DNA of 5,652 nt from Bacteroidales bacterium (GTDB lineage: Bacteria > Bacteroidota > Bacteroidia > Bacteroidales > 4484-276). The notes under the pieces were generated by a model. It saw only the letters and a program-made list of their open reading frames with translations. It made no database searches and was not told where the DNA came from. Made by a program: the position numbers and the translations under genes. The stretch is from NCBI GenBank assembly GCA_018400545.1, contig JAGYLT010000166.1, forward strand, positions 1 to 5,652, written 5' to 3'. Position 1 is the first letter of the stretch. The number at the start of each line of letters is the position of its first letter. Positions 1 to 5,652 of the stretch are shown in pieces.

Positions 1-20
1 TTGTCCAAGTTGGGTTGGTT
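1..20. repeat. Left copy of an imperfect 20-bp direct repeat flanking the regulator/PIN cassette
   Basis: The first 20 bases match 1800-1819 in the same orientation at 17 of 20 positions. The three differences, at repeat positions 6, 8 and 18, are all transitions. The shared core is GTTGGGTTG. The two copies lie outside the two-gene operon on each side. The repeat may begin before the window, so its true left edge is unknown. It is G/T-rich, so chance similarity is possible. The stretch 21-119 between this repeat and the promoter holds no gene I can support. Confidence 0.4.
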
Positions 21-119
21 TCGATGTATCGATTATTAAAATGATCTTTTTGAATCCCGTGAAGTACTGGTTATTTTCCAATCCATCAAATAATAAATTG
101 CATCTTTTTCTCAGGGAAG

Positions 120-149
120 TTGACAAATTACAATTGTTTTGTATATTTG
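120..149 (+). promoter_or_regulatory. Predicted promoter of the regulator/PIN operon
   Basis: TATATTTG at 142-149 fits the Bacteroidetes -7 consensus TAnnTTTG exactly. A TTG at 120-122 lies 19 bases upstream, in the range expected for the -33 element (consensus TTTG; the first base here is G). The same bases can also be read as a sigma70-like pair, TTGACA at 120-125 and TATATT at 142-147, with a 16-base spacer. Transcription would start a few bases after 149, leaving a leader of roughly 15-20 bases before the ATG at 171. This placement argues against the in-frame TTG at 120 being the translation start. Confidence 0.65.
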
Positions 150-153
150 TCAA
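120..153. promoter_or_regulatory. Palindromic operator candidate overlapping the promoter
   Basis: TTGACAAAT (120-128) and ATTTGTCAA (145-153) form a perfect 9-bp inverted repeat. The symmetry continues inward as TACAA (129-133) against TTGTA (139-143) if T144 is bulged, giving 14 paired positions around a 5-base centre. The half-site centres are 25 bp apart. Both promoter elements sit inside the two arms, so a dimer bound here would block RNA polymerase. The obvious candidate ligand is the XRE-domain protein encoded immediately downstream; that assignment is inference. No T-run follows, so it is not an intrinsic terminator. Confidence 0.65.
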
Positions 154-170
154 CCAAATGCTATTTCCAT

Positions 171-1220
171 ATGATGAACCACATTTTTGCACAACGTTTA
201 AAATCTGCCAGGGTAATGGCGGGAATGTCGCTACAAAAATTAGCTGATAAACTTGAAGGAACCGCTGTTTCGCGGCAGGCATTGCATAAATATGAAAAAG
301 GTGTGGCATTGCCCGGAAGCACTGTTCTGATTGCACTTTCAAAGGCCTTGAATGTTAAAACGGACTATTTTTTTAAATCCATTCAAGTAAACCTTGAACA
401 AGTAGAGTTCAGAAAAAAATCAAGACTTGGATTGCGGGCTGAGTCACAAATCAAAGAGAGGATAAAAGATAAAGTCAGCCGATACATCGAAATTGAAGAA
501 ATTATCGGTAAAACCCATAAATTTGAAAACCCGTTTAGTGACCCAATAATCGACAGCACTGAAGCTGCTGAAAGCTATGCCACCGATTTAAGGAAGATCT
601 GGAATCTTGGATTAAACCCCATCCCCAATATTTTGGAAATGTTGGAAGACAAAAACATAAAGGTAATTGAAATGGATGCTCCGCCTGCTTTTGATGGCTT
701 GTCGGCATGGAGCGGAAAAATTCCTGTGATTGTTTTAAACCGTAATCTGGATGAGTTGAGGAAACGGTTTACAGCCATACACGAATTAGGCCACCTTATT
801 TTTGCATTTCCTGAATCCGGGATAGCTACCGAAAAGCTTTGCCACTATTTTGCCGCAGCATTTCTGATCCCGGAGGTGCGTATAAAAGAAGAGCTTGGGA
901 ATAAACGCAAGCGACTTACCGACACCGAATTAGTTGGCATTAAAGAATATTGGGGTATTTCCATCCAGGCCACCATGAGACGGGCCAAAGATTTGAACAT
1001 TATCACCGATTCATATTATAAGCGGTTTTGTATTTGGATAAGTAAAAACAAACTCCGAAACGAAGTAGGTCTTGGCAAATATCAGGGAAAGGAAAAGGTA
1101 CTCCGATTCGAGCAGTTGGTTGCCCATGCGCTTGCCGAAGAATTAATTACGATAAGCAAAGCTGCTGAACTAATGGGAGTTTCCCTGGATAATATCAGGA
1201 CACATACATATTTAGCATAG
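171..1220 (+). CDS. XRE-family regulator fused to an ImmA/IrrE-type zinc metallopeptidase (predicted antitoxin/repressor)
   Basis: With ATG at 171 the protein has 349 residues; ATG at 174 is equally possible. An in-frame TTG at 120 would add 17 residues but lies inside the promoter, so I reject it. Residues about 5-68 form an XRE helix-turn-helix (FAQRLKSAR, SLQKLADKL, SRQALHKYEKG, ending in a TDYFF-type segment). Residues about 130-240 form an ImmA/IrrE (COG2856) peptidase domain with the zinc motif HELGH at 204-208 and the downstream EKLCHYFAAAFLIP signature from 221, whose glutamate is the likely third ligand. The end (about 310-349) contains ALAEELITISKAAELMGVS, a small helix-turn-helix-like tail. 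In this family the peptidase commonly cleaves or inactivates a repressor. Here repressor and peptidase are one chain, as in fused Xre-COG2856 proteins proposed as antitoxins. It is followed after 2 bases by a PIN-like gene, so the two are very likely cotranscribed. The DNA-binding and peptidase calls are firm; the antitoxin role is inferred. Confidence 0.9.
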   Translation: MMNHIFAQRLKSARVMAGMSLQKLADKLEGTAVSRQALHKYEKGVALPGSTVLIALSKALNVKTDYFFKSIQVNLEQVEFRKKSRLGLRAESQIKERIKDKVSRYIEIEEIIGKTHKFENPFSDPIIDSTEAAESYATDLRKIWNLGLNPIPNILEMLEDKNIKVIEMDAPPAFDGLSAWSGKIPVIVLNRNLDELRKRFTAIHELGHLIFAFPESGIATEKLCHYFAAAFLIPEVRIKEELGNKRKRLTDTELVGIKEYWGISIQATMRRAKDLNIITDSYYKRFCIWISKNKLRNEVGLGKYQGKEKVLRFEQLVAHALAEELITISKAAELMGVSLDNIRTHTYLA

Positions 1221-1222
1221 CA

Positions 1223-1744
1223 ATGTTGGTTATAAAAGATGCGAATATTTTTATTGATCTCTATGAAATTGATCTGCTACATTACCTTTTGAAATTGGAT
1301 ATGGAAATTTGCATGACAGATTTTGTTGTGGAAATGGAAATTGTTGAAGCAGATCAACAAAAGGTCTTAAAAACAATGATCAGGGATGAGCACATCCAGG
1401 TAACCCCAGCCAATGAAAATGATGTACGCGAAATAATTGGAATATTGAACCAGGAATCCAGTCGTCTGAGCATTCAGGATTGCTCCAATTTGTATTTTGC
1501 TAAAAAAAAGCAAGCCATCCTGATGACAAATGACAAGCTGTTGCGTAAAACTTCCATAAGGCACCAGGTGAAAGTCCACGGTATTATCTGGTTATTCGAT
1601 ATGTGGGTTAAACACAAGATATTGGACAAAGAAATTGCAGCCGAAAAACTAAAACTGCTATGGAAAAAAAACAACTGGCTGCCCTATGAAGAAATGAAAA
1701 AACGTATTAGCGAATGGTCGGGAGGAAGGTTGAGTATTGGATAA
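1223..1744 (+). CDS. PIN-like domain protein, predicted ribonuclease toxin partner
   Basis: The protein has 173 residues. The start is ATG at 1223, two bases after the upstream stop, with no Shine-Dalgarno, consistent with translational coupling. The N-terminus KDANIFIDLYEIDLL is a typical first PIN strand, with Asp6 as the first metal-binding acid. Acidic residues follow in the second helix region (Glu37, Glu39, Glu42). IQDCSNLYFAKKKQAILMTND supplies Asp86 and Asp104 with the usual spacing and hydrophobic strand. The four-acid pattern of an active PIN nuclease therefore appears intact. PIN toxins typically cleave tRNA, rRNA or mRNA; the target here cannot be read from the sequence. Residues about 120-173 form a charged helical extension with tryptophans (WLFDMW, LLWKKNNW) beyond the minimal PIN fold. 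A position just downstream of a candidate antitoxin supports a toxin role. It resembles the DUF3368-like and related PIN groups, but I cannot name the exact family. Confidence 0.75.
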   Translation: MLVIKDANIFIDLYEIDLLHYLLKLDMEICMTDFVVEMEIVEADQQKVLKTMIRDEHIQVTPANENDVREIIGILNQESSRLSIQDCSNLYFAKKKQAILMTNDKLLRKTSIRHQVKVHGIIWLFDMWVKHKILDKEIAAEKLKLLWKKNNWLPYEEMKKRISEWSGGRLSIG

Positions 1745-1801
1745 GCCAAAGCCTGATAAATGCTTTTAAAGGTACCCCCCCCTTTTTTTTGCTTTTGGCT
1801 T
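1743..1801 (+). terminator. Terminator-like hairpin region after the PIN gene
   Basis: AAGCCAAAGC (1743-1752, overlapping the TAA stop) pairs with GCTTTTGGCTT (1791-1801) with one bulged T, enclosing 38 bases. Inside it, AAAGG (1768-1772) can pair with CCTTT (1781-1785), and a run of eight T covers 1783-1790. Either the inner stem with its T-run or the outer stem could end transcription of the operon. The inner stem is short, so strength is uncertain. The right outer arm touches the first bases of the right direct repeat. Confidence 0.5.
1775..1790. repeat. C8T8 homopolymer tract
   Basis: Eight C (1775-1782) are followed directly by eight T (1783-1790) between the PIN gene and the pullulanase gene. 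Such tracts are prone to length change by slippage during replication. This one lies in no reading frame and about 110 bases upstream of the candidate pullulanase promoter, so a length change would mainly affect the terminator hairpin. A sequencing length error is also possible. Confidence 0.8.
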
Positions 1802-1819
1802 GTCTAGGTTGGGTTGATT
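1800..1819. repeat. Right copy of the imperfect 20-bp direct repeat
   Basis: It matches positions 1-20 at 17 of 20 bases in the same orientation, with the shared core GTTGGGTTG. It lies just past the terminator of the two-gene operon and before the pullulanase promoter region, so with the left copy it brackets the cassette. Similarity does not clearly continue past 1819. No transposase or integrase gene is present in the window. Confidence 0.4.
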
Positions 1820-1876
1820 ATTTTTTATGACGTAATCAGATTAAATCTACGTTAACACTGCCTGTTTGAAAATCAA

Positions 1877-1910
1877 TTTCTTAAAACCAATTTTTTTTGT
1901 TATAATTTTG
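1877..1910 (+). promoter_or_regulatory. Candidate promoter of the pullulanase gene
   Basis: TAATTTTG at 1903-1910 fits the Bacteroidetes TAnnTTTG -7 element. The only -33 candidate at suitable distance is a weak TTTC at 1877-1880, 22 bases upstream. A perfect TATAAT also lies at 1901-1906, but it has no good -35 partner. A start shortly after 1910 would give a leader of roughly 25 bases before the ATG at 1941. The region is AT-rich, so chance matches are likely; the position relative to the start is the main support. Confidence 0.45.
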
Positions 1911-1940
1911 CAGCCGTTTTCACTTAAGAAACTGATAATT

Positions 1941-1997
1941 ATGAAAATGGTTAGATTTTTTTCTTTGTTAGCGCTGGTCGGAATTATGATTTCATGC
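1941..1997 (+). other. Lipoprotein signal peptide of the pullulanase
   Basis: The first 19 residues, MKMVRFFSLLALVGIMISC, have a short basic start (Lys2, Arg5), a hydrophobic core (6-17) and a lipobox-like MIS-C with Cys19 as the likely lipidated residue. Met at -3 is less usual than Leu. The mature start CNQPSSFNTSD lacks the acidic residues right after the cysteine that favour surface display in Bacteroidetes lipoproteins, so a periplasm-facing anchor is at least as likely. That topology is inference. Confidence 0.75.
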
Positions 1998-3959
1998 AAC
2001 CAACCATCATCATTTAATACATCTGATTATGACACTTATCCTGTTTACAACGGAGATGATCTGGGTGTGAACTGGTCGCCCGAAAAAACCACATTTCGCA
2101 TTTATGCACCAACCGCCGAATCCGCAAAAGTGAAGATATATGAAGAAGGCCTTGGCGGAGATCCGGTTATGGAAAAGAATTTCATTCCTGATAAGGATGG
2201 AACCATGACCGCTGAAATTAAAGAAAACCTGAAAGATAAATTTTACACCTATCAAATTAAATTTAACGGCGAATGGCTGGAAGAAACCCCGGGCATTTAT
2301 GCCAATGCAGTGGGCGTGAATGGCGTTAGGGGCGCCATCGTTGACCTGAACGAAACCGATCCCGAAGGCTGGGAAAATGACACAAAACCCCACCTGGAAA
2401 ACTATAACGACATCATTGTTTACGAGCTCCAGGTTCGGGATATGTCCATTCACCCTGAATCCGGGATCACCCACAAGGGCAAATTCCTGGGACTGACTGA
2501 AACCGGAACCACCAGTCCTGAGGGTGAGAAAACAGGCATTGATCACATCGAAGAACTCGGTGTAACACATGTGCACATTCTGCCAGCCTTCGACTTCCGC
2601 TCGATTGATGAAACCCGCCTCGAAGACAATGTGTACAACTGGGGTTACGATCCTGAAAATTATAATGTCCCTGAAGGATCATTTTCTACCGATCCTTACG
2701 ATCCCAAATCCAGGATCAGGGAATTTAAAGCCATGGTGAAAGCCTTTCATGATAAGGGTATCCGGGTAGTTCTGGATGTGGTTTACAATCATACCGGCAA
2801 AACCGAAAACGCCAATTTCAATTTGATGGTTCCCGGTTATTACTACCGCCACAATCAAGACGGTTCATTCTCCAATGCTTCGGCCTGCGGAAACGAAACG
2901 GCCTCGGAGCGTCCCATGATGCGCAAATACATGATCGAATCGCTCAAACACTGGGTGAACGAATATCATCTCGATGGTTTTCGTTTCGACCTGATGGGCA
3001 TCCACGACATCGAAACCATGAACATCATCAGCGAGGAACTGCACAAAATCGATCCTACACTTTTCATATACGGCGAGGGCTGGACGGCAGCCCGGCGGTC
3101 CGCTGCCGGAAGGCAACGAGTACCTGAAAAATACACTTACCGTTTCGACAGCATTGCGGCTTTTAGCGATGATATTCGCGACGGCATCAAAGGGTCGTGG
3201 AGCGATCATGAATCCAGGGGATTTGTGAGTGGCGCTCCTGATCTTGAAGAATCCGTAAAATTTGGTGTGGTGGCGTCAACGGAGCATCCGCAGGTGGATT
3301 ACAGCAAAGTGAATTATTCTGACAAACCCTGGGCTGCAGAGCCTTACCAAACCATGAACTATGTTTCGTGTCACGATAATCACACGCTCTATGATAAACT
3401 GAAAATTTCAAACCACGATGATTCAGAAGCTGAACTGATTGCAAAACACAAACTGGCAAATACCATCGTCATGACTTCGCAGGGTGTTCCATTTCTGCAT
3501 GCCGGCGTGGATTTCCTGAGAACCAAACAGGGTGTTGAAAATTCATACAACTGGCCGGATAGCATCAATCAGATCGATTGGTCGCGAAAAGCAAAATACC
3601 GCGATCTGTTTGAATATTACCAGGATTTGATCCGCCTGCGAAAAAATCATCCTGCTTTCCGCATGACCAGCACTGAAGAGATTAAAGAAAGCCTCCGGTT
3701 TCTGGATATCGACACCCCCAATGTTGTGGGTTTCGAGCTGAAAAACTTTGCCAATGGCGACTCCTGGAAAAACATCATCGTAATCTATAATGCCAGCGAT
3801 GAAAAGCAGGTCGTGGATATTCCGTTTGGCAAATGGACAGAGGTATTTAATGCAAATGGGTTTAATAATGCAGGCTACAGAACATTCAAACACGACAAAA
3901 TTTCTGTGCCTTCCGTTTCAGCTTTAATCCTTGCTGAAATGGTTCCTGGGCAATATTAG
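1941..3959 (+). CDS. pulA: Type I pullulanase (GH13_14), lipoprotein
   Basis: The enzyme hydrolyses alpha-1,6 linkages in pullulan, glycogen and limit dextrins (EC 3.2.1.41). The ATG at 1941 gives 672 residues and puts a lipoprotein signal peptide at the N-terminus. An upstream in-frame TTG at 1866 would bury that signal behind a second hydrophobic stretch, so I reject it. After Cys19 comes a CBM48-like beta domain (about 40-135; FRIYAPTAESAKVKIY). Then comes the GH13 barrel, with the type I hallmark YNWGYDP at 232-238. The conserved regions are DVVYNHT (279-285), GFRFD with nucleophile Asp350, YGEGW with acid/base Glu379, and SCHDNH with Asp479 as transition-state stabiliser. A C-terminal beta domain occupies about 575-670. 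Length is normal and no catalytic residue is missing. No susC or susD homologue is visible. A branching enzyme gene follows after 93 bases. Substrate (dietary starch, scavenged glycogen) cannot be fixed from sequence. Confidence 0.93.
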   Translation: MKMVRFFSLLALVGIMISCNQPSSFNTSDYDTYPVYNGDDLGVNWSPEKTTFRIYAPTAESAKVKIYEEGLGGDPVMEKNFIPDKDGTMTAEIKENLKDKFYTYQIKFNGEWLEETPGIYANAVGVNGVRGAIVDLNETDPEGWENDTKPHLENYNDIIVYELQVRDMSIHPESGITHKGKFLGLTETGTTSPEGEKTGIDHIEELGVTHVHILPAFDFRSIDETRLEDNVYNWGYDPENYNVPEGSFSTDPYDPKSRIREFKAMVKAFHDKGIRVVLDVVYNHTGKTENANFNLMVPGYYYRHNQDGSFSNASACGNETASERPMMRKYMIESLKHWVNEYHLDGFRFDLMGIHDIETMNIISEELHKIDPTLFIYGEGWTAARRSAAGRQRVPEKYTYRFDSIAAFSDDIRDGIKGSWSDHESRGFVSGAPDLEESVKFGVVASTEHPQVDYSKVNYSDKPWAAEPYQTMNYVSCHDNHTLYDKLKISNHDDSEAELIAKHKLANTIVMTSQGVPFLHAGVDFLRTKQGVENSYNWPDSINQIDWSRKAKYRDLFEYYQDLIRLRKNHPAFRMTSTEEIKESLRFLDIDTPNVVGFELKNFANGDSWKNIIVIYNASDEKQVVDIPFGKWTEVFNANGFNNAGYRTFKHDKISVPSVSALILAEMVPGQY

Positions 3960-3986
3960 ATGAGATAAATAATTGTGTGTAAAGCT

Positions 3987-4026
3987 TTGCCTGATGAAAT
4001 GATGACGGGCAATTGATTTTATTTTT
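3987..4026 (+). terminator. Weak intrinsic terminator candidate between pulA and glgB
   Basis: TTGCCTG (3987-3993) pairs with CGGGCAA (4006-4012), giving seven pairs including one G-U, around a 12-base loop. The T-rich stretch TTGATTTTATTTTT follows. The stem is short and the T-run is interrupted, so partial termination with read-through into the branching enzyme gene is plausible. TATTTTTA at 4020-4027 is one base off the -7 consensus but has no clear -33 partner, so I do not call a separate promoter. Confidence 0.4.
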
Positions 4027-4052
4027 AAACCAAACAGAGAACTAAAACAGAT

Positions 4053-5652
4053 ATGGCCAATACTTCAAAAGAGAACGAAAAGAAACACCTTAAGCTCGTG
4101 GAAATGGATCCATGGCTCGAACCCGTTGAACACGAAATCCAGGCGCGCATCGACCGCTACAAAGGCAGGCTGGCACAAATTAAAAACGATTTCGGCAGCC
4201 TCACAAAATTTGCCGATGCCTACAAATATTTCGGCATCCATTATGATGAAAAAGCCCAGGGCTGGTTCTACCGCGAATGGGCCCCGGGAGCTCACCAGTT
4301 GTTTTTGATTGGTGAATTCAATGGTTGGAACCGCTCCTCGCATCCCTTACAGAAAAAGGAAAATGGTGTGTGGGAAATCTTCCTGGATGAGGCAAATTAC
4401 AAAGACAGCTTTAAACACAATACTAAAATTAAAGTCCTGGTGGATGCACCCAATGGCTGGAAAGAGCGTATTCCGGTTTGGGCCAACCGCGTAGTGCAGG
4501 ACCCATCAACCAATGATTTTGCCGCACAGCTCTGGTTTCCTGAAAAGGAATTTTCATGGAAAGGTGATAATTTCAAAGTTGGCGAGCTGGATCAGCTTTT
4601 GATCTATGAAACCCACGTGGGCATGGCCACTGAGGATTACAGGGTTGGCAGCTACTGGGAGTTTGGAGAATATATCCTTCCGCGAATCAAAGATGCCGGC
4701 TACAATGCTATCCAGGTGATGGCCATTTCTGAGCACCCTTACTACGGTTCATTTGGATATCATGTGGCGAACTTCTTTGCGCCCTCCAGTCGTTTTGGCA
4801 CGCCGGAAGAGCTGAAAGAGATGATAAAAAAAGCCCACAGCATGGGCATTGCCGTCATCATGGATGTGGTGCATTCGCATACCGTGAAAAATCTAAACGA
4901 AGGTATCAACGAGTTTGATGGTACAGATCATCAGTACACACATCCCGGCGACCGTGGCAACCACCCGGCATGGGATTCAAAATTATTTGATTATGGTAAA
5001 ACTGAAGTAATACAGTTTCTGCTTTCCAACCTCAAATACTGGCTTGAAGAATTCCATTTTGACGGATTCCGTTTTGATGGCGTAACTTCAATGATGTATC
5101 ACCACCACGGTATGAACAGCTTTGACAGCCGCGAGAAATTCTTTACTGACGGTGTGGAATGGGATGCCATCACCTACCTGCAACTTGCCAACACCCTGAT
5201 TCATGATGTGAAAAAAGATGCTGTTTCGATAGCTGAAGACGTCAGCGGAATGCCCGGTCTTTGCCGCCCCATCGACGAGGGTGGTATCGGGTTCGACTAT
5301 CGTCTGGCCATGGGAATTCCCGATTTCTGGATTAAAACCCTGAAAGAGAAGCAGGACGAATACTGGAACATGGACGAAATCTGGTACACACTCATCGACA
5401 GGATGTATGGCGTGGGAACCATTGCTTATGCCGAATCACATGATCAGGCGCTGGTGGGCGATAAAACCATTGCCTTCTGGCTGATGGATAAAGAGATGTA
5501 TTTCCACATGCACAAGGATGATATGAACATGGTGATTGAGCGCGGGGTAGCCCTGCACAAAATGATCCGGTTTATCACCCTGGCGCTGGGCGGGCAGGCT
5601 TACCTGAATTTCATGGGCAATGAATTTGGCCACCCGGAATGGATCGATTTCC
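4053..5652 (+). CDS. glgB: 1,4-alpha-glucan branching enzyme, eukaryote-type GH13_8 (3' end cut by window)
   Basis: The enzyme transfers cut alpha-1,4 glucan segments to form alpha-1,6 branches in glycogen (EC 2.4.1.18). The frame is open from ATG 4053 to the window edge, 533 codons plus one base. Residues about 60-165 are the CBM48 module (WFYREWAPGAHQLFLIGEFNGW). The barrel carries YETHVGM (185-191), SFGYHVANFFAPSSRFGTPEE (233-253), region I DVVHSH (271-276), GFRFDGVTSM with nucleophile Asp342, AEDVSGMP with acid Glu395, and ESHDQALVGDKT with Asp464. Further hallmarks are GFDYRLAMGIPD (413-424) and YLNFMGNEFGHPEW (517-530). These are the signatures of the plant/animal-like subfamily GH13_8, not the E. 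coli-like GH13_9. Relatives run to about 650-700 residues, so perhaps 130-160 C-terminal residues lie outside. No signal peptide is seen, so it is cytoplasmic. It has no Shine-Dalgarno and an A-rich leader, usual for Bacteroidota. Confidence 0.96.
   Translation, partial: MANTSKENEKKHLKLVEMDPWLEPVEHEIQARIDRYKGRLAQIKNDFGSLTKFADAYKYFGIHYDEKAQGWFYREWAPGAHQLFLIGEFNGWNRSSHPLQKKENGVWEIFLDEANYKDSFKHNTKIKVLVDAPNGWKERIPVWANRVVQDPSTNDFAAQLWFPEKEFSWKGDNFKVGELDQLLIYETHVGMATEDYRVGSYWEFGEYILPRIKDAGYNAIQVMAISEHPYYGSFGYHVANFFAPSSRFGTPEELKEMIKKAHSMGIAVIMDVVHSHTVKNLNEGINEFDGTDHQYTHPGDRGNHPAWDSKLFDYGKTEVIQFLLSNLKYWLEEFHFDGFRFDGVTSMMYHHHGMNSFDSREKFFTDGVEWDAITYLQLANTLIHDVKKDAVSIAEDVSGMPGLCRPIDEGGIGFDYRLAMGIPDFWIKTLKEKQDEYWNMDEIWYTLIDRMYGVGTIAYAESHDQALVGDKTIAFWLMDKEMYFHMHKDDMNMVIERGVALHKMIRFITLALGGQAYLNFMGNEFGHPEWIDF

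Noticed and set aside
21..32. Small inverted repeat TCGAT-GT-ATCGA near the left edge
   Set aside because: Five-base arms are too short to support a function, and no promoter element is associated with it.
120..170. TTG start at 120 for the regulator
   Set aside because: It lies within the predicted -33 element and palindrome, upstream of the likely transcript start. The extra 17 residues are not part of the XRE fold, whose usual start matches ATG 171/174.
41..247. A 68-codon + strand frame starting with ATG at 41
   Set aside because: It runs through the promoter/palindrome and into the regulator gene in another frame, and shows no recognisable motif.
1866..1940. TTG start at 1866 for the pullulanase
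   Set aside because: It would add 25 residues ahead of a complete lipoprotein signal peptide and would begin upstream of the predicted promoter -7 element.
2010..2576. A 188-codon open frame on the minus strand inside pulA
   Set aside because: It is antisense to well-supported pullulanase coding sequence, and its translation shows no coherent domain.
4126..4494. Two short consecutive + strand open frames
   Set aside because: They are out-of-frame shadows of the branching enzyme, whose own frame is continuous and rich in family motifs.
1..5652. CRISPR array, tRNA/rRNA gene, transposase or integrase
   Set aside because: No regularly spaced repeats, tRNA-like cloverleaf, rRNA segments or recombinase coding signatures were seen on either strand.

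Overview
The window reads as Bacteroidota (Bacteroidetes) chromosomal DNA. Three things suggest this. Promoter-like sites match the TAnnTTTG -7 consensus of that phylum. Starts have no Shine-Dalgarno and sit behind A/T-rich leaders. A lipoprotein-type pullulanase lies next to a eukaryote-type (GH13_8) glycogen branching enzyme. I cannot place it to genus. All genes are on the + strand.

Left part (about 1-1820): a compact, AT-rich two-gene operon. The first gene (171-1220) encodes a three-part protein: an XRE helix-turn-helix, an ImmA/IrrE-type zinc peptidase (HELGH) and a short C-terminal AELMGVS helix-turn-helix-like tail. Two bases later a 173-residue PIN-like nuclease begins (1223-1744). 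A long imperfect palindrome (120-153) lies exactly over the predicted promoter, which suggests the operon is autorepressed. A C8T8 tract within a hairpin-forming region closes the operon. Imperfect 20-bp direct repeats (1-20 and 1800-1819, 17/20 identical) bracket it. I read this as a predicted toxin-antitoxin or defence-type cassette, probably acquired horizontally.

Right part (about 1820-5652): visibly more GC-rich alpha-glucan genes. A type I pullulanase (1941-3959, GH13_14) carries a lipoprotein signal peptide and a complete catalytic set. After 93 bases with a weak terminator-like hairpin comes a 1,4-alpha-glucan branching enzyme (4053 to the window edge, 533 codons visible, C-terminus cut off). 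One enzyme cuts alpha-1,6 branch points and the other makes them. Their predicted compartments differ: envelope for the pullulanase, cytoplasm for the branching enzyme. They therefore probably serve glucan uptake and glycogen storage respectively, not one futile cycle.

No RNA genes, CRISPR array, IS element or origin were seen. The most interesting element is the regulator-peptidase/PIN pair with its promoter-embedded palindrome and flanking repeats.
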